In this document: positions 16,471 to 24,975 of the stretch, piece after piece
Numbering within the stretch: the first letter of the stretch is position 1
How the letters are laid out: the number at the start of each line of letters is the position of its first letter
Assembly (NCBI RefSeq): GCF_000026145.1
Contig: NC_009445.1
Span: 5,300,501-5,364,500 of the forward strand
Origin: Bradyrhizobium sp. ORS 278
GTDB lineage: Bacteria > Pseudomonadota > Alphaproteobacteria > Rhizobiales > Xanthobacteraceae
Length of the DNA: 64,000 nt
Reading direction: 5' to 3'
Notes under the pieces: model-generated
The model's database searches: none
What the model was told of the DNA's origin: nothing
What the model saw: the letters and a program-made list of their open reading frames with translations, nothing else
Position numbers and translations under genes: made by a program

Positions 16471-18018
16471 GAGCTTGTGAGCCAATTTGAGTTCAGGGCT
16501 GAGTTTGCGACGAGGGGGCTGTCGCCGCGGGGATAGCCGTTGTGTGCGGCTCTGTGCGGCGGATTGTCCCGGAGGATCCCTCGGATGCCGCTATCGGCGG
16601 CTATGATGCTGCTTTTTGACAGGCGATGAGGTGCAATCCTTGCAGAAGGTTGTTGGTGAACGCGTACCAGCTCACGACGGCGCGAACCTTGTCGATGCCG
16701 CGTACCGTCACTTGCCGGAGGTCCCAGTTGCGCCAGCGGGCGTGGATGCATTCGCACAGCGAGCGGAGCTGATACTGAGCCTTGCCGGCTTCGCTCGCCA
16801 TGCGCGCTCGCCAGGCCGCCACACCAGGGCCATCGGTATCTCGGGGCCGATAAGGATCAACACCGCTTTTTTGCGAGCGCGGCGGACAGTAGATCTCGAT
16901 GTTCTGGCCATGCGCCCATTCGATGTCGTCGCCACGGCAGTATCCGCCATCGACGAGGTAGCGCCTGGGCAGGCGTTGCAGCTTGTCGCGCAGCCGCTCC
17001 AGCATCGGTCGCATCAGGCCGCCGTCTGATCCGTTGTTGTCGATGTCGATTGCGACCACGATCATCGCGGCAGCAGCACTGACGACCTGCACGTTGTAGG
17101 CGGGACGGAAGCCGGCATCGGCCATCTTCATCCGCCGCGCCTGCGGATCGGTGGTGGAGGCCCGAGGCTCCTTCGGCTTCTTGCCGTTGCCGCCTTTTTC
17201 CTCGAGCTTCTGGCGCTTGCGCTTGATCTCCTCCAGCGCCGCCTGCGCCGCTTCGACCTTCTGTTTATGCTCGCGTGCGGCGCGCTCACGCGCCGCGCGG
17301 ATGCGCCGGTTGCTGGCTTCTGGATCTGCATCGACTTCCCGCTTGAGCTCTTCCACCACCTCCGTTGCTTCCGCCAGCTTCTGCTGCAGCCTCGCTTCGC
17401 GCCGGAACGAGCTGGCCCCCGCATTGGCGCGGATCCGCACCCCGTCCTGTGCCAGCGTATCGAGATCGACCAGCCCGGCCTCGCTCAACGCCGCCAGATG
17501 TTCGCTCATCAGGCGGTCGAGCACATCGGCACAGCCGACGCGGAAGTCCGACAGCGTGTGATAGTTCAGCGATACCCCGCCACACAGCCAGCGATAGGCA
17601 TCATGGCTCTCGCACAGGCGATCCAGCGCCCGAGCACTGCCGACGCCGTCGCTGGTGGCATAGAGCCAGAGCGCCAGCAAAAGGCGTGGCGACGGTGCCG
17701 GATGACCAGGCCTGTTCTCCCGCGCCTTCACTCGGTCTTCCAACTCGCTCAGGTCGAGCGTCTCGACATAGGTCCAGATCATCCGCGCCGGATGATCCTG
17801 CCCGATCAGGCTGTCGATATCGACCGCGCGCAGCTCGACCTGGTTGCGCTCCGGAACCCGCAGACGAGGCGCACCCTTCGGAAGCTCCCGCGCTTTGGGA
17901 CCCGACTGCTCCGGCAATCCATCGAAAAGCTCGTCCTTAGCCATCATGACCTCCAGCAAACCGCTCCGCTTAGAGAATCATAGTCAGCGAGAACAGGCAT
18001 CGAAAGATTCACAGCCTC
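16471..18018 (-). mobile_element. IS1182-type insertion sequence (ends approximate)
   Basis: The transposase at 16601-17959 is flanked by short imperfect inverted ends: GAGCTTGTGA at 16471-16480 on the left, and TCACAGCCTC at 18009-18018 on the right (reverse complement GAGGCTGTGA). Eight of ten positions agree, and further in both ends show a GTTC…GCTGA block. GTA occurs immediately outside both ends and may be a short target duplication. The right end abuts a copy of the GTAGGGTGGGC intergenic repeat, so insertion into that repeat is likely. End positions are inferred by eye. Confidence 0.65.
16601..17959 (-). CDS. IS1182-family DDE transposase
   Basis: Full-length transposase of 452 residues. 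The N-terminal IS1182-type region has the phrase GQDHPARMIWTYVETLDLSELEDRV, followed by LLLALWLYATSDGVGSARALDRLCESHDAYRWLCGG and NYHTLSDFR. The DDE catalytic domain includes LAQDGVRIRANAG (first Asp), YLVDGGYCRGDDIE (second Asp) and a Glu toward the C-terminus in YQLRSLCECIHARWRNW. A charged coiled-coil insert with many Lys and Glu residues (about 195-255) lies between the first and second acids, as usual in this family. No frameshift or stop is seen, so the element may be active. Confidence 0.93.
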   Translation of the reverse strand: MLEVMMAKDELFDGLPEQSGPKARELPKGAPRLRVPERNQVELRAVDIDSLIGQDHPARMIWTYVETLDLSELEDRVKARENRPGHPAPSPRLLLALWLYATSDGVGSARALDRLCESHDAYRWLCGGVSLNYHTLSDFRVGCADVLDRLMSEHLAALSEAGLVDLDTLAQDGVRIRANAGASSFRREARLQQKLAEATEVVEELKREVDADPEASNRRIRAARERAAREHKQKVEAAQAALEEIKRKRQKLEEKGGNGKKPKEPRASTTDPQARRMKMADAGFRPAYNVQVVSAAAAMIVVAIDIDNNGSDGGLMRPMLERLRDKLQRLPRRYLVDGGYCRGDDIEWAHGQNIEIYCPPRSQKSGVDPYRPRDTDGPGVAAWRARMASEAGKAQYQLRSLCECIHARWRNWDLRQVTVRGIDKVRAVVSWYAFTNNLLQGLHLIACQKAAS

Positions 18019-18062
18019 GTAGGGTGGGCAAAGCAGCCGCCGAAGGTGGCAGCGTGCCCACC
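18019..18062. repeat. Partial copy of GTAGGGTGGGC palindromic repeat
   Basis: GTAGGGTGGGCAAAG at 18019-18033, then CAGCCGCC and GTGCCCACC. This is the left half of the element that is complete at 18335-18470 and 47755-47893. The matching right arm is not found nearby, so the copy is truncated. Confidence 0.75.
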
Positions 18063-18116
18063 TCGAAGCGCAACGCTTTGGACTAACGGTGCCGACCAAG
18101 TGCGCTGCCCGATACA

Positions 18117-18277
18117 GCGCCCTCTCCCCTTGTGGGAGAGGGCATCGCCAGCCGATCAACACACCCGCTTGGGTGAGGGCTATCTCTCCGCGAGTAGCGC
18201 TCGGAGAAGCATACCCCTCACCCGACCGAGCTTGCTGCACTGTCCTACATGCCCTCTCCCACAAGGGGAGAGGGCGC
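18117..18277. repeat. Nested palindrome with perfect 29-bp arms
   Basis: The arm at 18117-18145 and the arm at 18249-18277 are perfect reverse complements over 29 bases. Each arm is itself a hairpin (CCCTCTCCC with GGGAGAGGG). Inside, GGGTGAGGG and CCCTCACCC form a second inverted pair. The whole is an element of about 160 bases with potential for a long cruciform or RNA hairpin. Confidence 0.85.
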
Positions 18278-18334
18278 ATTCATGGGCACCAGCGCGCCTC
18301 AAGTTACCAGCACAACTAGCACGACTAATATCCA

Positions 18335-18470
18335 TAGGGTGGGCAGAGCAGCCGCCGGAGGCGGCAGCGTGCCCACCGTTTATCAGCGAGCACAGCGGCC
18401 AGATGGTGGGCACGGCGCCTTTGCGATCGGAAGCTGAGGAAAGAGTACGGCAACGCCTTTGCCCACCCTA
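18335..18470. repeat. GTAGGGTGGGC palindromic repeat, second copy
   Basis: TAGGGTGGGCAGAGC at the left and CTTTGCCCACCCTA (18457-18470) at the right are near-perfect inverted arms. Internal GTGCCCACC and GGTGGGCAC form another inverted pair. It ends 12 bases before the stop codon of the efflux gene on the minus strand and could act as its transcription end. Confidence 0.75.
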
Positions 18471-18481
18471 CGCAGTTTTTC

Positions 18482-20062
18482 CTAATGCGCCATCGCCGGG
18501 CCGCCGCCGAGCTTGACCTTGCGCAGGGTCAGCGCCAGCGGGATGGCTGACAGCGAGATCAGCATCAGCGCCCAATACACGTCGACATAGGCCAGCAGCG
18601 ACGACTGCATCTGCACGGTCTGGCCGATCCAGGCGAGCGCCTGCTGCTTCGCCTGCACCATCGAGCTGCCATGGGCGGCGAAGTAGTTGGTAACCTGGTT
18701 CAGCGTGTCCTGATAGGCCGGGTTCGACGGGATGGTGCTCTCGACGAGCCGGTTCTGGTGGAACTGGCCGCGATGCGCCAGGATGTTGGCCGCCAAGGAC
18801 ACGCCGATGGAGCCGCCGGTGTTGCGGGCCGCGTTGATCAGGGCCGAGGCCTGGTCGGTTCGTTCAGGGGGAATGCCGTTGTAGGACGCCGTCGTGATCG
18901 ACAGGAAGATCAGCGGCAGGCCGATGCCAATCAGCATGCGGGACTCGGCGAAGAACCAGAAGTCGACATTGGCGTAGACACGCGTCAGGTCATACATGGC
19001 GAACGCCACCACCGCGGCGCCGGTCATGATCATGTATTTCGGCTGTACCTTGCCGGAGAGCCGGCCGACCACGAACATCATGGCCATGGTGACCAGGCCG
19101 CCCGGCGACAGCACGAGACCGGCCCAGGTGGCGGTGTAGCCGAAATCCTGCTGCACCATCTGCGGCAGCATCTGCGTGGTGCCGAGCAGGATCGCGCCGG
19201 TCGCCAGCATCACCAGGAAGCAGGCGCCGAACTGCCGCGAGGCGAGCATGCGCACGTCGACCGTCGGGTTCTTCTGGTTCATCTCCCACGGGATCATGGC
19301 GACGAAGGCCGTGGCGCAGACCGCGGCGGTGATCACGATGAAGCGGGAGTCGAACCAGTCGTCCTCCAGGCCGCGGTCGAGCATCAGCTCGAGCGCGCCG
19401 AGGAAGGTCGCGACCAGCACGAATCCGACCACGTCGAAGCCATGCGCCTGCTTCCGCCGCTCTTCCGTCACCTCTGCCGGCTCCTTGAGGATCAGCCAGA
19501 TCAGCAGCATCGCGGCGACTCCGACGGGACCGTTGATCAGGAAGCACCAGTGCCACGAGGCGTTGTCCGAGAGATAGCCGCCGAGCGTCGGGCCCACGAC
19601 CGGCGCGACGACGACGGCGACACCGAACAGCGCGAAGGCCTGGCCGCGCTTTTCCGGTGGGAAGGAGTCGGCGAGGATCGATTGCGCGACCGGCACCATG
19701 CCGCCGCCGCCGAGCCCCTGTAGGATGCGGAACATCAACAGCACCTGCAGATTCCAGGCAAAGCCGCACAGCACCGAGCTCGTGGTGAACAGGCCGAGGC
19801 ACATGATGAAGAAAGCCTTGCGGCCGAACCGCTTGGCCAGATAGCTCGACGCCGTCAGGATGATCGCGTTGGAGACCAGATAGGTCGTCACCACCCAGGA
19901 GGATTCGTCCTGGCTCACGCCCATGCCGCCCGCGATATAGGGCAGCGCGACATTGGCGATGGTGGTGTCGAGCACCTCCATGAAGGTCGCCAGCGCCACC
20001 AGCACCGCGATGATCCACGGACTGCCGGCGCGCGGCGCGGAGAGAGCAGCAGACTCGCTCAT
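18482..20062 (-). CDS. DHA2-family drug efflux transporter (EmrB/QacA type)
   Basis: Inner-membrane proton-driven exporter of 526 residues with 14 predicted membrane segments. The first helix has the DHA2 motif LDTTIANVALPYIAGG. Motif A-like YLAKRFGRKAFF and motif C-like GVAVVVAPVVGPTLGGYL are visible. A large periplasmic loop before the last helix (NRLVESTIPSNPAY… QTVQMQ) is typical of EmrB. It starts 13 bases after the stop of the EmrA-type adaptor, giving an emrA-emrB-like operon that should export hydrophobic toxic compounds together with an outer-membrane channel not present next to it. Confidence 0.93.
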   Translation of the reverse strand: MSESAALSAPRAGSPWIIAVLVALATFMEVLDTTIANVALPYIAGGMGVSQDESSWVVTTYLVSNAIILTASSYLAKRFGRKAFFIMCLGLFTTSSVLCGFAWNLQVLLMFRILQGLGGGGMVPVAQSILADSFPPEKRGQAFALFGVAVVVAPVVGPTLGGYLSDNASWHWCFLINGPVGVAAMLLIWLILKEPAEVTEERRKQAHGFDVVGFVLVATFLGALELMLDRGLEDDWFDSRFIVITAAVCATAFVAMIPWEMNQKNPTVDVRMLASRQFGACFLVMLATGAILLGTTQMLPQMVQQDFGYTATWAGLVLSPGGLVTMAMMFVVGRLSGKVQPKYMIMTGAAVVAFAMYDLTRVYANVDFWFFAESRMLIGIGLPLIFLSITTASYNGIPPERTDQASALINAARNTGGSIGVSLAANILAHRGQFHQNRLVESTIPSNPAYQDTLNQVTNYFAAHGSSMVQAKQQALAWIGQTVQMQSSLLAYVDVYWALMLISLSAIPLALTLRKVKLGGGPAMAH

Positions 20063-20075
20063 GGCATCAGCCTCA

Positions 20076-21347
20076 TCACAGCATGGCTTTCAGCCGCTCA
20101 TAGAGCGACGGCTTGGGATCGACGCGCACCGTCGGCACCACCGACATGCCCGGGCCGAGCGCGACATCCGTCGGCGGATCGTCCATGTCGATCTTCACGG
20201 GCACGCGCTGCACGATCTTGACGTAGTTGCCGGTCGCGTTCTGCGGCGGCAGCAGCGAGAACGCCGGACCCGAGCCGGACTGCACGCTGGCGACATGGCC
20301 GCGGATCTCGCGCTCCGGATAGGCGTCGATCTCCAGGGTCACCGGCTGGCCGGGACGCATCTGGTCGAGCTGGGTCTCCTTGAAATTGGCGGTGACCCAG
20401 ACCTCGTCGGGCACGAACATCGACAGCGCGGTGCCTTGCGCGGCGAACTGGCCGTCGGCGGCGCTGAGATTGACGACGCGGCCGGGCTGCGCCGCGGTCA
20501 CGACCGTGTAGGACAGATTGAGCTGCGCCTGGTCGCGCTGCGCCTGCGCCTGGGCGAGATTGGCGTCCGCACTCTCGCGCTGGGCTTTGAGCGATTCCAG
20601 CTGGCGCTGCGCGACCTGGAGATTGGCCTGCGACGAGGTCAACGCGGCCTTCGCCTGCTGGAGCTGAGAGGTGTATTGCTGCTCGCTCTGCACGGTGCCG
20701 GATCCGGTGCGCGCGAGCTGCTGGTAGCGGTCGGCCTGCTGCTGGGCGAAGGTGAGCCCGGCCTGGGACTGGTCGACCTGCGCCTGGCCCGCGGTGATCT
20801 GTGCCTGCTGAACCGCAATCTGCGCGTCGATGTTGTGGATCGCGGCCTCCGCCGACCGCACCTGCGCCTCGGCCTGCGCCAGCGCCGTCTTGTAGTCGCG
20901 ATCGTCGATGCGCGCGATCACGTCGCCGGCCTTGACGTGCTGGTTGTCGGTGACCGGGACGGAGGTGATGTAGCCGGAGACCTTCGGCGCGATCGAGAAC
21001 TGGCGGGCTGCGATGAAGGCGTCATCGGTGCTCTCGAAATGGCTGGCGGCGTCGAAATAGACATAGCCGCCGGCGGCGGCCGCCAGCAGCACGACGAGAC
21101 CGACCGCTGCGCCCACGGGGTGCCGCCGCAGCAGTCCCCTGCGCGGCTTCTCGCCCTGCTCGCTGCGTTCCTCGGGAGCGGGAGCTTTCTGATCCGGCTC
21201 TTGCGTTTCCCGGTCGGCCTCGCGGCGGAGCTCCTTCACGGCGTCGCCACGCCATTGCTTCAGCGCGCGCTCGCGCGCCGGCACGGTCTGCTCGGCGGGT
21301 CTGGCGGGGGGCGTGGACTCGGTGGTGGACGACGACTGCACGGCCAT
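20076..21347 (-). CDS. EmrA/HlyD-type periplasmic adaptor of efflux pump
   Basis: Membrane-fusion protein of 423 residues. An unusually long cytoplasmic N-terminus (about 75 residues, rich in Glu, Arg and Pro) precedes the single membrane anchor (VGAAVGLVVLLAAAAGGYVYF). Next come a lipoyl/biotinyl half-motif (SIAPKVSGYITSVPVTDNQHVKAGDVIARID), a long coiled coil rich in Gln and Ala (about 145-260), and a beta-barrel region with NFKETQLDQMRPGQPV. It links the DHA2 transporter encoded next to an outer-membrane exit duct. Expression is probably controlled through the palindrome just upstream. Confidence 0.93.
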   Translation of the reverse strand: MAVQSSSTTESTPPARPAEQTVPARERALKQWRGDAVKELRREADRETQEPDQKAPAPEERSEQGEKPRRGLLRRHPVGAAVGLVVLLAAAAGGYVYFDAASHFESTDDAFIAARQFSIAPKVSGYITSVPVTDNQHVKAGDVIARIDDRDYKTALAQAEAQVRSAEAAIHNIDAQIAVQQAQITAGQAQVDQSQAGLTFAQQQADRYQQLARTGSGTVQSEQQYTSQLQQAKAALTSSQANLQVAQRQLESLKAQRESADANLAQAQAQRDQAQLNLSYTVVTAAQPGRVVNLSAADGQFAAQGTALSMFVPDEVWVTANFKETQLDQMRPGQPVTLEIDAYPEREIRGHVASVQSGSGPAFSLLPPQNATGNYVKIVQRVPVKIDMDDPPTDVALGPGMSVVPTVRVDPKPSLYERLKAML

Positions 21348-21361
21348 GCGGCGCTCCGAAA

Positions 21362-21382
21362 AGAACGATACTGTTTCGTTCT
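21362..21382. promoter_or_regulatory. TetR-type operator upstream of the efflux operon
   Basis: AGAACGA (21362-21368) and TCGTTCT (21376-21382) form a perfect seven-base inverted repeat with a seven-base centre. It lies 14 bases before the EmrA-type start. This form (ACGATACTGTTTCGT) is typical of TetR operators. Its right half matches a site before the TetR gene at 9954. Confidence 0.75.
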
Positions 21383-21509
21383 AAAATAGGCGAGGGATCT
21401 GAACAGGCAAGCCCGAACCCCCGCTTCGGGATCGATAACTTTTCGTGAGCGGCAGCTAAAATTTCCGTCATCCAACCGTAGGCACGAAGACCGAGCCGCG
21501 AGTACAGCC

Positions 21510-22199
21510 TCAACGCGCGGGTTGCGGACCAGCCATGCGCGCGACGAGCGTCAGCGCCGCCACGATCGGCGGGATGACGAAGCACCAGCTGCCCAGCCGC
21601 ACGAACAGCAGCGCTGCGGCGCCGCAGCCGAGCGCGAAGGCCGCCACGTTGATCGCCATCTGCACCAGCCGCCCCGGCGGGGGAGTCTGGCCCTTGTCGC
21701 CGACATAGATCTTGTCGGCGATGTCGATCATGACCTGCGTCGTCGTGCCAGTCATCAGGGTCGAGGGCGGCGCGGTCGGCAAATGGATCCGGTGCACGGC
21801 ATTCTGAATGGCCATCGCAGCGACCAGGACCATGCCGGTGAGGATCGCCTCGTGGCTGTCGCCATTGTGGAACGGCCCGAAATGGATCGCGAGCGCGGCG
21901 CCCAGGATCAGCAGCAGCAGCTTGACGGTGATCAGGATCTCGAAGACGCGCGACCATCGGCGCGACAGCAAGGTGCCGGTCAGCCGCGTCGCGATCACGA
22001 CGACACAGAACACCGGCAGCGCCAGCAGCTTGGCGATCGCGCCGGAGGTGCCGAGCGCCAGCGCCGCGCCGAAGGTCACGAAGTTGCCGGTGACATGCGC
22101 GGTGAACAGGCCCTGCAGGGCCAGGAAGCCGGCGGTGTCGACATAGCCGGCATTGACGCTGAGCAAGAGCGGCACGATGCGCTGTTCGGTGGTCGCCAT
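21510..22199 (-). CDS. DUF1275 (YoaK) family membrane protein
   Basis: Predicted inner-membrane protein of 229 residues with about six hydrophobic segments. Family features are present: NAGYVDTAGFLALQGLFTAHVTGNFVTFG near the N-terminus and AIQNAVHRIHLPTAPPSTLMTGTTTQVMID in the middle, with the invariant TGN and TGTTTQ blocks. The function of the family is unknown; transport has been suggested. It is the last gene of a nine-gene run in the same direction, 19 bases after the outer-membrane channel gene. Confidence 0.9.
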   Translation of the reverse strand: MATTEQRIVPLLLSVNAGYVDTAGFLALQGLFTAHVTGNFVTFGAALALGTSGAIAKLLALPVFCVVVIATRLTGTLLSRRWSRVFEILITVKLLLLILGAALAIHFGPFHNGDSHEAILTGMVLVAAMAIQNAVHRIHLPTAPPSTLMTGTTTQVMIDIADKIYVGDKGQTPPPGRLVQMAINVAAFALGCGAAALLFVRLGSWCFVIPPIVAALTLVARMAGPQPAR

Positions 22200-22218
22200 G
22201 GGATCCTGCCTTCGTTGG

Positions 22219-23628
22219 TCAGAGCGCGTATTTCAGCTCGATGCCGATGTAGTTCGAATCGTGTCCGCCGGCCCGGCGCAGCGTATCGCCGATCTCATAG
22301 TGCACGGCCTCGAGCGCCCCGGTGAGATTGGCGTTGAAGCGGCAATCGGCGCGCAGCTGTGCATAGGCGCCGGACCACCGACTGCCCCGCCCCGCCGTCG
22401 CGGCCAACGCGACATTGGGCTGGACATAGATCGCATCCGCCGTCGTCGCACGCCATTGCAGGCCGATGGCGGCCATGAAGGACAGCGCGTCCGTGGGCTT
22501 CAGGGTCAGCGACGGCTTGACGTGGATCAGGTTGGTATAGCCGGTGAAGCCGGCCAGCGTGAAATAATAGCCGTTGGGAAACAGCGGATTGAACGTCTCG
22601 ATCGTGCCGTCGCCGGGATGGCGGTCGCCGGAGGCGCCGTCGAGTTGCAGGCCGATGCGCGGCTGCCAGGCGACATCGGCGAAGGTGTAGCCGGCGCGCG
22701 CGCCGGCGCCCCAGGCCCGGATCTGCTTCGATCCCACCGAGCCGGCCTGCCCCATCGCCTCGAGATCCCAGTCGAAGCCTTTGAGCTTGCCGGCGAAGCG
22801 GATGTCGAGCACGTGGCGCTGCTCGAGGCCGGCGGCGTCGAGGAAGCGCGCAGCGTCGCGCTGATAGTAGGAGTAATACGACGACAGCTCGTTGGTGCCG
22901 AGCACCTGGCGCTCGACCCGGAAGGTGTGGAACAGGAATTTTCCATTGGACGTGTCGTCGAACGGATGCACCACACTATACTGCACCGGTCGGCTGACGA
23001 AGCCGATGAAGCGCCACGGCCCGCTCTCCCAATCGCCCCACAGCGCATCGAAGGATTGGCGCACATTGGGGCCGTCGCGCGACGAGACGAAGCGCTGCAG
23101 GTCGAAATCGAAATCCTGCCGGCCGACACGGGCCTTGAAGGTGCCCTGCCCGGTCGCATTGACGTAGGCCAGGAAGGCGAGCCGCAGATCGAGCGGGTCC
23201 TGGTCGACCGGGGTGATGTTGGCCTTGCCAAAGGCGCGGTCGTCCTCGAGCTGCACGAATGCCTGCCAGTGCTCGTCGAAATGCGCATCGACATGGAGCT
23301 GCAGCCGATGGAGGACGTGAGTGTCGGGCTTGGCGCCGCCGATGCCGAAGCTTGCGGCATCCAGGCTCTCGAACCGCTCGCGCAAGGTCATGCCGAACGA
23401 GACGTAGCTAGAGGGCCGGCCGGGCTGCAGCGGGACGTATTTGATCGGGTCGAACGGCGCCGTGCGCAGCGCAGGATTGCCAAGGGCGGACCAGTCCTCC
23501 TGCCAGCGGTTGGTGCGGATGGCGGGGCGTGCGTCCTCGGCGACGGCCGCGCCGCACGAGGTCGCGACGATCGCAAGCGCCGCGGCTGTCCGCGTCAGTG
23601 GCTGAGCCATGCGCATCCGCGTGAGCAT
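22219..23628 (-). CDS. Alginate-export-family outer-membrane channel
   Basis: Exported beta-barrel protein of 469 residues. The signal peptide ends near CGAAVAEDA. The mature part shows the alginate_exp family pattern: SFGMTLRERFESLDAASFG, RLQLHVDAHFDEHWQAFVQLEDDRAFG, VGRQDFDFDLQRFVSSRDGPNVRQSFDAL, and ends in an aromatic-alternating strand with final Leu. Family members include AlgE-like channels, but most of these homologues sit in catabolic or stress operons and probably pass small molecules. The gene starts five bases after the stop of the glyoxalase-like gene. Confidence 0.88.
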   Translation of the reverse strand: MLTRMRMAQPLTRTAAALAIVATSCGAAVAEDARPAIRTNRWQEDWSALGNPALRTAPFDPIKYVPLQPGRPSSYVSFGMTLRERFESLDAASFGIGGAKPDTHVLHRLQLHVDAHFDEHWQAFVQLEDDRAFGKANITPVDQDPLDLRLAFLAYVNATGQGTFKARVGRQDFDFDLQRFVSSRDGPNVRQSFDALWGDWESGPWRFIGFVSRPVQYSVVHPFDDTSNGKFLFHTFRVERQVLGTNELSSYYSYYQRDAARFLDAAGLEQRHVLDIRFAGKLKGFDWDLEAMGQAGSVGSKQIRAWGAGARAGYTFADVAWQPRIGLQLDGASGDRHPGDGTIETFNPLFPNGYYFTLAGFTGYTNLIHVKPSLTLKPTDALSFMAAIGLQWRATTADAIYVQPNVALAATAGRGSRWSGAYAQLRADCRFNANLTGALEAVHYEIGDTLRRAGGHDSNYIGIELKYAL

Positions 23629-23632
23629 CGGG

Positions 23633-24523
23633 CTACTTCACCAGCGCGTGGATCTCCGCGACATAGCCGCCGGGGAACTGCAGCAGCGCCTGCGTGCGCT
23701 TGTCGGAAGTGAACGGCTGGACCAGTACGGTCGCGCCGGCGCCCTTGGCCTTGTCGAGCGTGGCATTGAGATCCTTGACCTCATAGCCGGTCATCTCGCG
23801 GCCGAACGGATATGGCAGATGGCCATCGGTCACGAGCACCGTCATGCGGCCGAACACCGACTCGATGCGGATGCGCCGGTAGTGATCCACGGGGCGGCCG
23901 ATCTCGACGCCCGGCGCCTTGGCCTCGTCGGAAACGACCTTGCCATGCGAGAAGCGCAGGAAGGCGCGCGTGAAGGCGTCGGCACGATCCGGCGAGACGT
24001 AGACGCGGTTGTCCGGAACGGTCTCGAACGCAGGGTAGGACGGCTTGGTCGTGTGCCAATAGAGCTGCATGTTGACGCCGCCGGGCCACTGGACCACGGC
24101 ATCGCGGCCGATCGGATCGGGGAACGGCGCGACCACGACATCGGCGCCGGCGGCCTTGGCCGCCTTGATCGCGGCGTCCATGTCGGTGACGAGATAGCCG
24201 GTGCGCTCGGCGCCGAACGGAAAGGGGATGCCGGTCTTGAAGCCGAACAGCGACACCGTGCCGACCGGCGTCTGCAACAGCTGCGAGGTCGTGCTGCTCG
24301 GCGTCGGCGTCACCGTCGCGACGACCTGCTTGGTGCTCTGGCCGCCGAAGGTGGCGACGAAGCTCGCGACGAACTTATCGACATCGTCGGGCGCGACGTA
24401 GACATGCGTCGTGTCGTATTGCGCGCCGACGCCGACGAGCGGCGCGGTGTCCCTGGCGAGCGCGGGAGCGGCGAGCAGCGTGGTGGCGACGAGTGCGCCG
24501 ACGAGATGACGGGAGCGGATCAT
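23633..24523 (-). CDS. Exported glyoxalase/VOC-fold protein, two domains
   Basis: Protein of 296 residues with a signal peptide (MIRSRHLVGALVATTLLAAPALA). The mature part has two VOC modules: HVYVAPDDVDKFVASFVATFGG … LVTDMDAAIKAAKAAGADVVV, and VYVSPDRADAFTRAFLRFSHGKVV … YEVKDLNATLDKAKGAGATVLV. Each carries pairs of His and Glu that could bind a metal. A periplasmic location is unusual for this fold, and I do not know the substrate. Start ATG 24523 is preferred over a much longer frame that overlaps the DoxX gene. Confidence 0.85.
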   Translation of the reverse strand: MIRSRHLVGALVATTLLAAPALARDTAPLVGVGAQYDTTHVYVAPDDVDKFVASFVATFGGQSTKQVVATVTPTPSSTTSQLLQTPVGTVSLFGFKTGIPFPFGAERTGYLVTDMDAAIKAAKAAGADVVVAPFPDPIGRDAVVQWPGGVNMQLYWHTTKPSYPAFETVPDNRVYVSPDRADAFTRAFLRFSHGKVVSDEAKAPGVEIGRPVDHYRRIRIESVFGRMTVLVTDGHLPYPFGREMTGYEVKDLNATLDKAKGAGATVLVQPFTSDKRTQALLQFPGGYVAEIHALVK

Positions 24524-24549
24524 GACAACCTCGGACAAATGCAAACGGA

Positions 24550-24975
24550 TCAGGCGCGGCGCGCGCGCCACGACATGAGGGAGACGAGCACCAGGCCTGC
24601 GATCAGGCCGAGATGCTCGAAGAAGGCATTCAGCGCCATGAAACGGTCGTGGCCGTCCATGTGCCAGAAGTCGTTGGCGGTGAGCATCGCGACTGATGTC
24701 AGCACGCCGAGCGCGCCGGCGCCGAACCAGACGAAGCGGTTGATCACGACGAGGACGGAGCCGATCAGCTCGACGGCGATCGCCGCGACCGCCCACAGTG
24801 CCGCCGGCTGCAGGCCGAAATGGGCCTGCTCGGCGACGGCGCCGGGGAAGTCCATGAGCTTCTGGACGCCGCCGATCAGATAGGCCGAGACCAATGCGAG
24901 CCGGGCCAGCGGCCATATCCATGGCCAGGCAAGCACCGCTGCGATCGGCCGCGGCGTGTCCGCGTTCGCCGCCAT
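24550..24975 (-). CDS. DoxX-like small membrane protein
   Basis: Integral membrane protein of 141 residues with four hydrophobic segments, in the DoxX/DoxD size class. Near the N-terminus it has LARLALVSAYLIGGVQKLMDFPGAVAEQ, a typical DoxX first helix and loop, and later ELIGSVLVVINRF. Its ATG shares one base with the TGA of the amidohydrolase gene (TGATG), so translation is coupled. DoxX relatives are linked to quinone or thiol redox, but a specific role is not known here. Confidence 0.85.
   Translation of the reverse strand: MAANADTPRPIAAVLAWPWIWPLARLALVSAYLIGGVQKLMDFPGAVAEQAHFGLQPAALWAVAAIAVELIGSVLVVINRFVWFGAGALGVLTSVAMLTANDFWHMDGHDRFMALNAFFEHLGLIAGLVLVSLMSWRARRA

Larger units (their letters stand above)
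17960..18481. repeat. Repeat-filled region after the insertion sequence
   Basis: No gene is supported in these 520 bases. From 18019 a partial GTAGGGTGGGCAAAG repeat begins. A nested palindrome follows at 18117-18277, and a fuller copy of the first repeat lies at 18335-18470. Apparent reading frames here are repeat artefacts. Confidence 0.8.

Noticed and set aside
18117..18470. CRISPR-like array from the regularly spaced palindromes
   Set aside because: The repeats are different families with unequal spacing and no unique spacers of constant size, and no cas gene is present.
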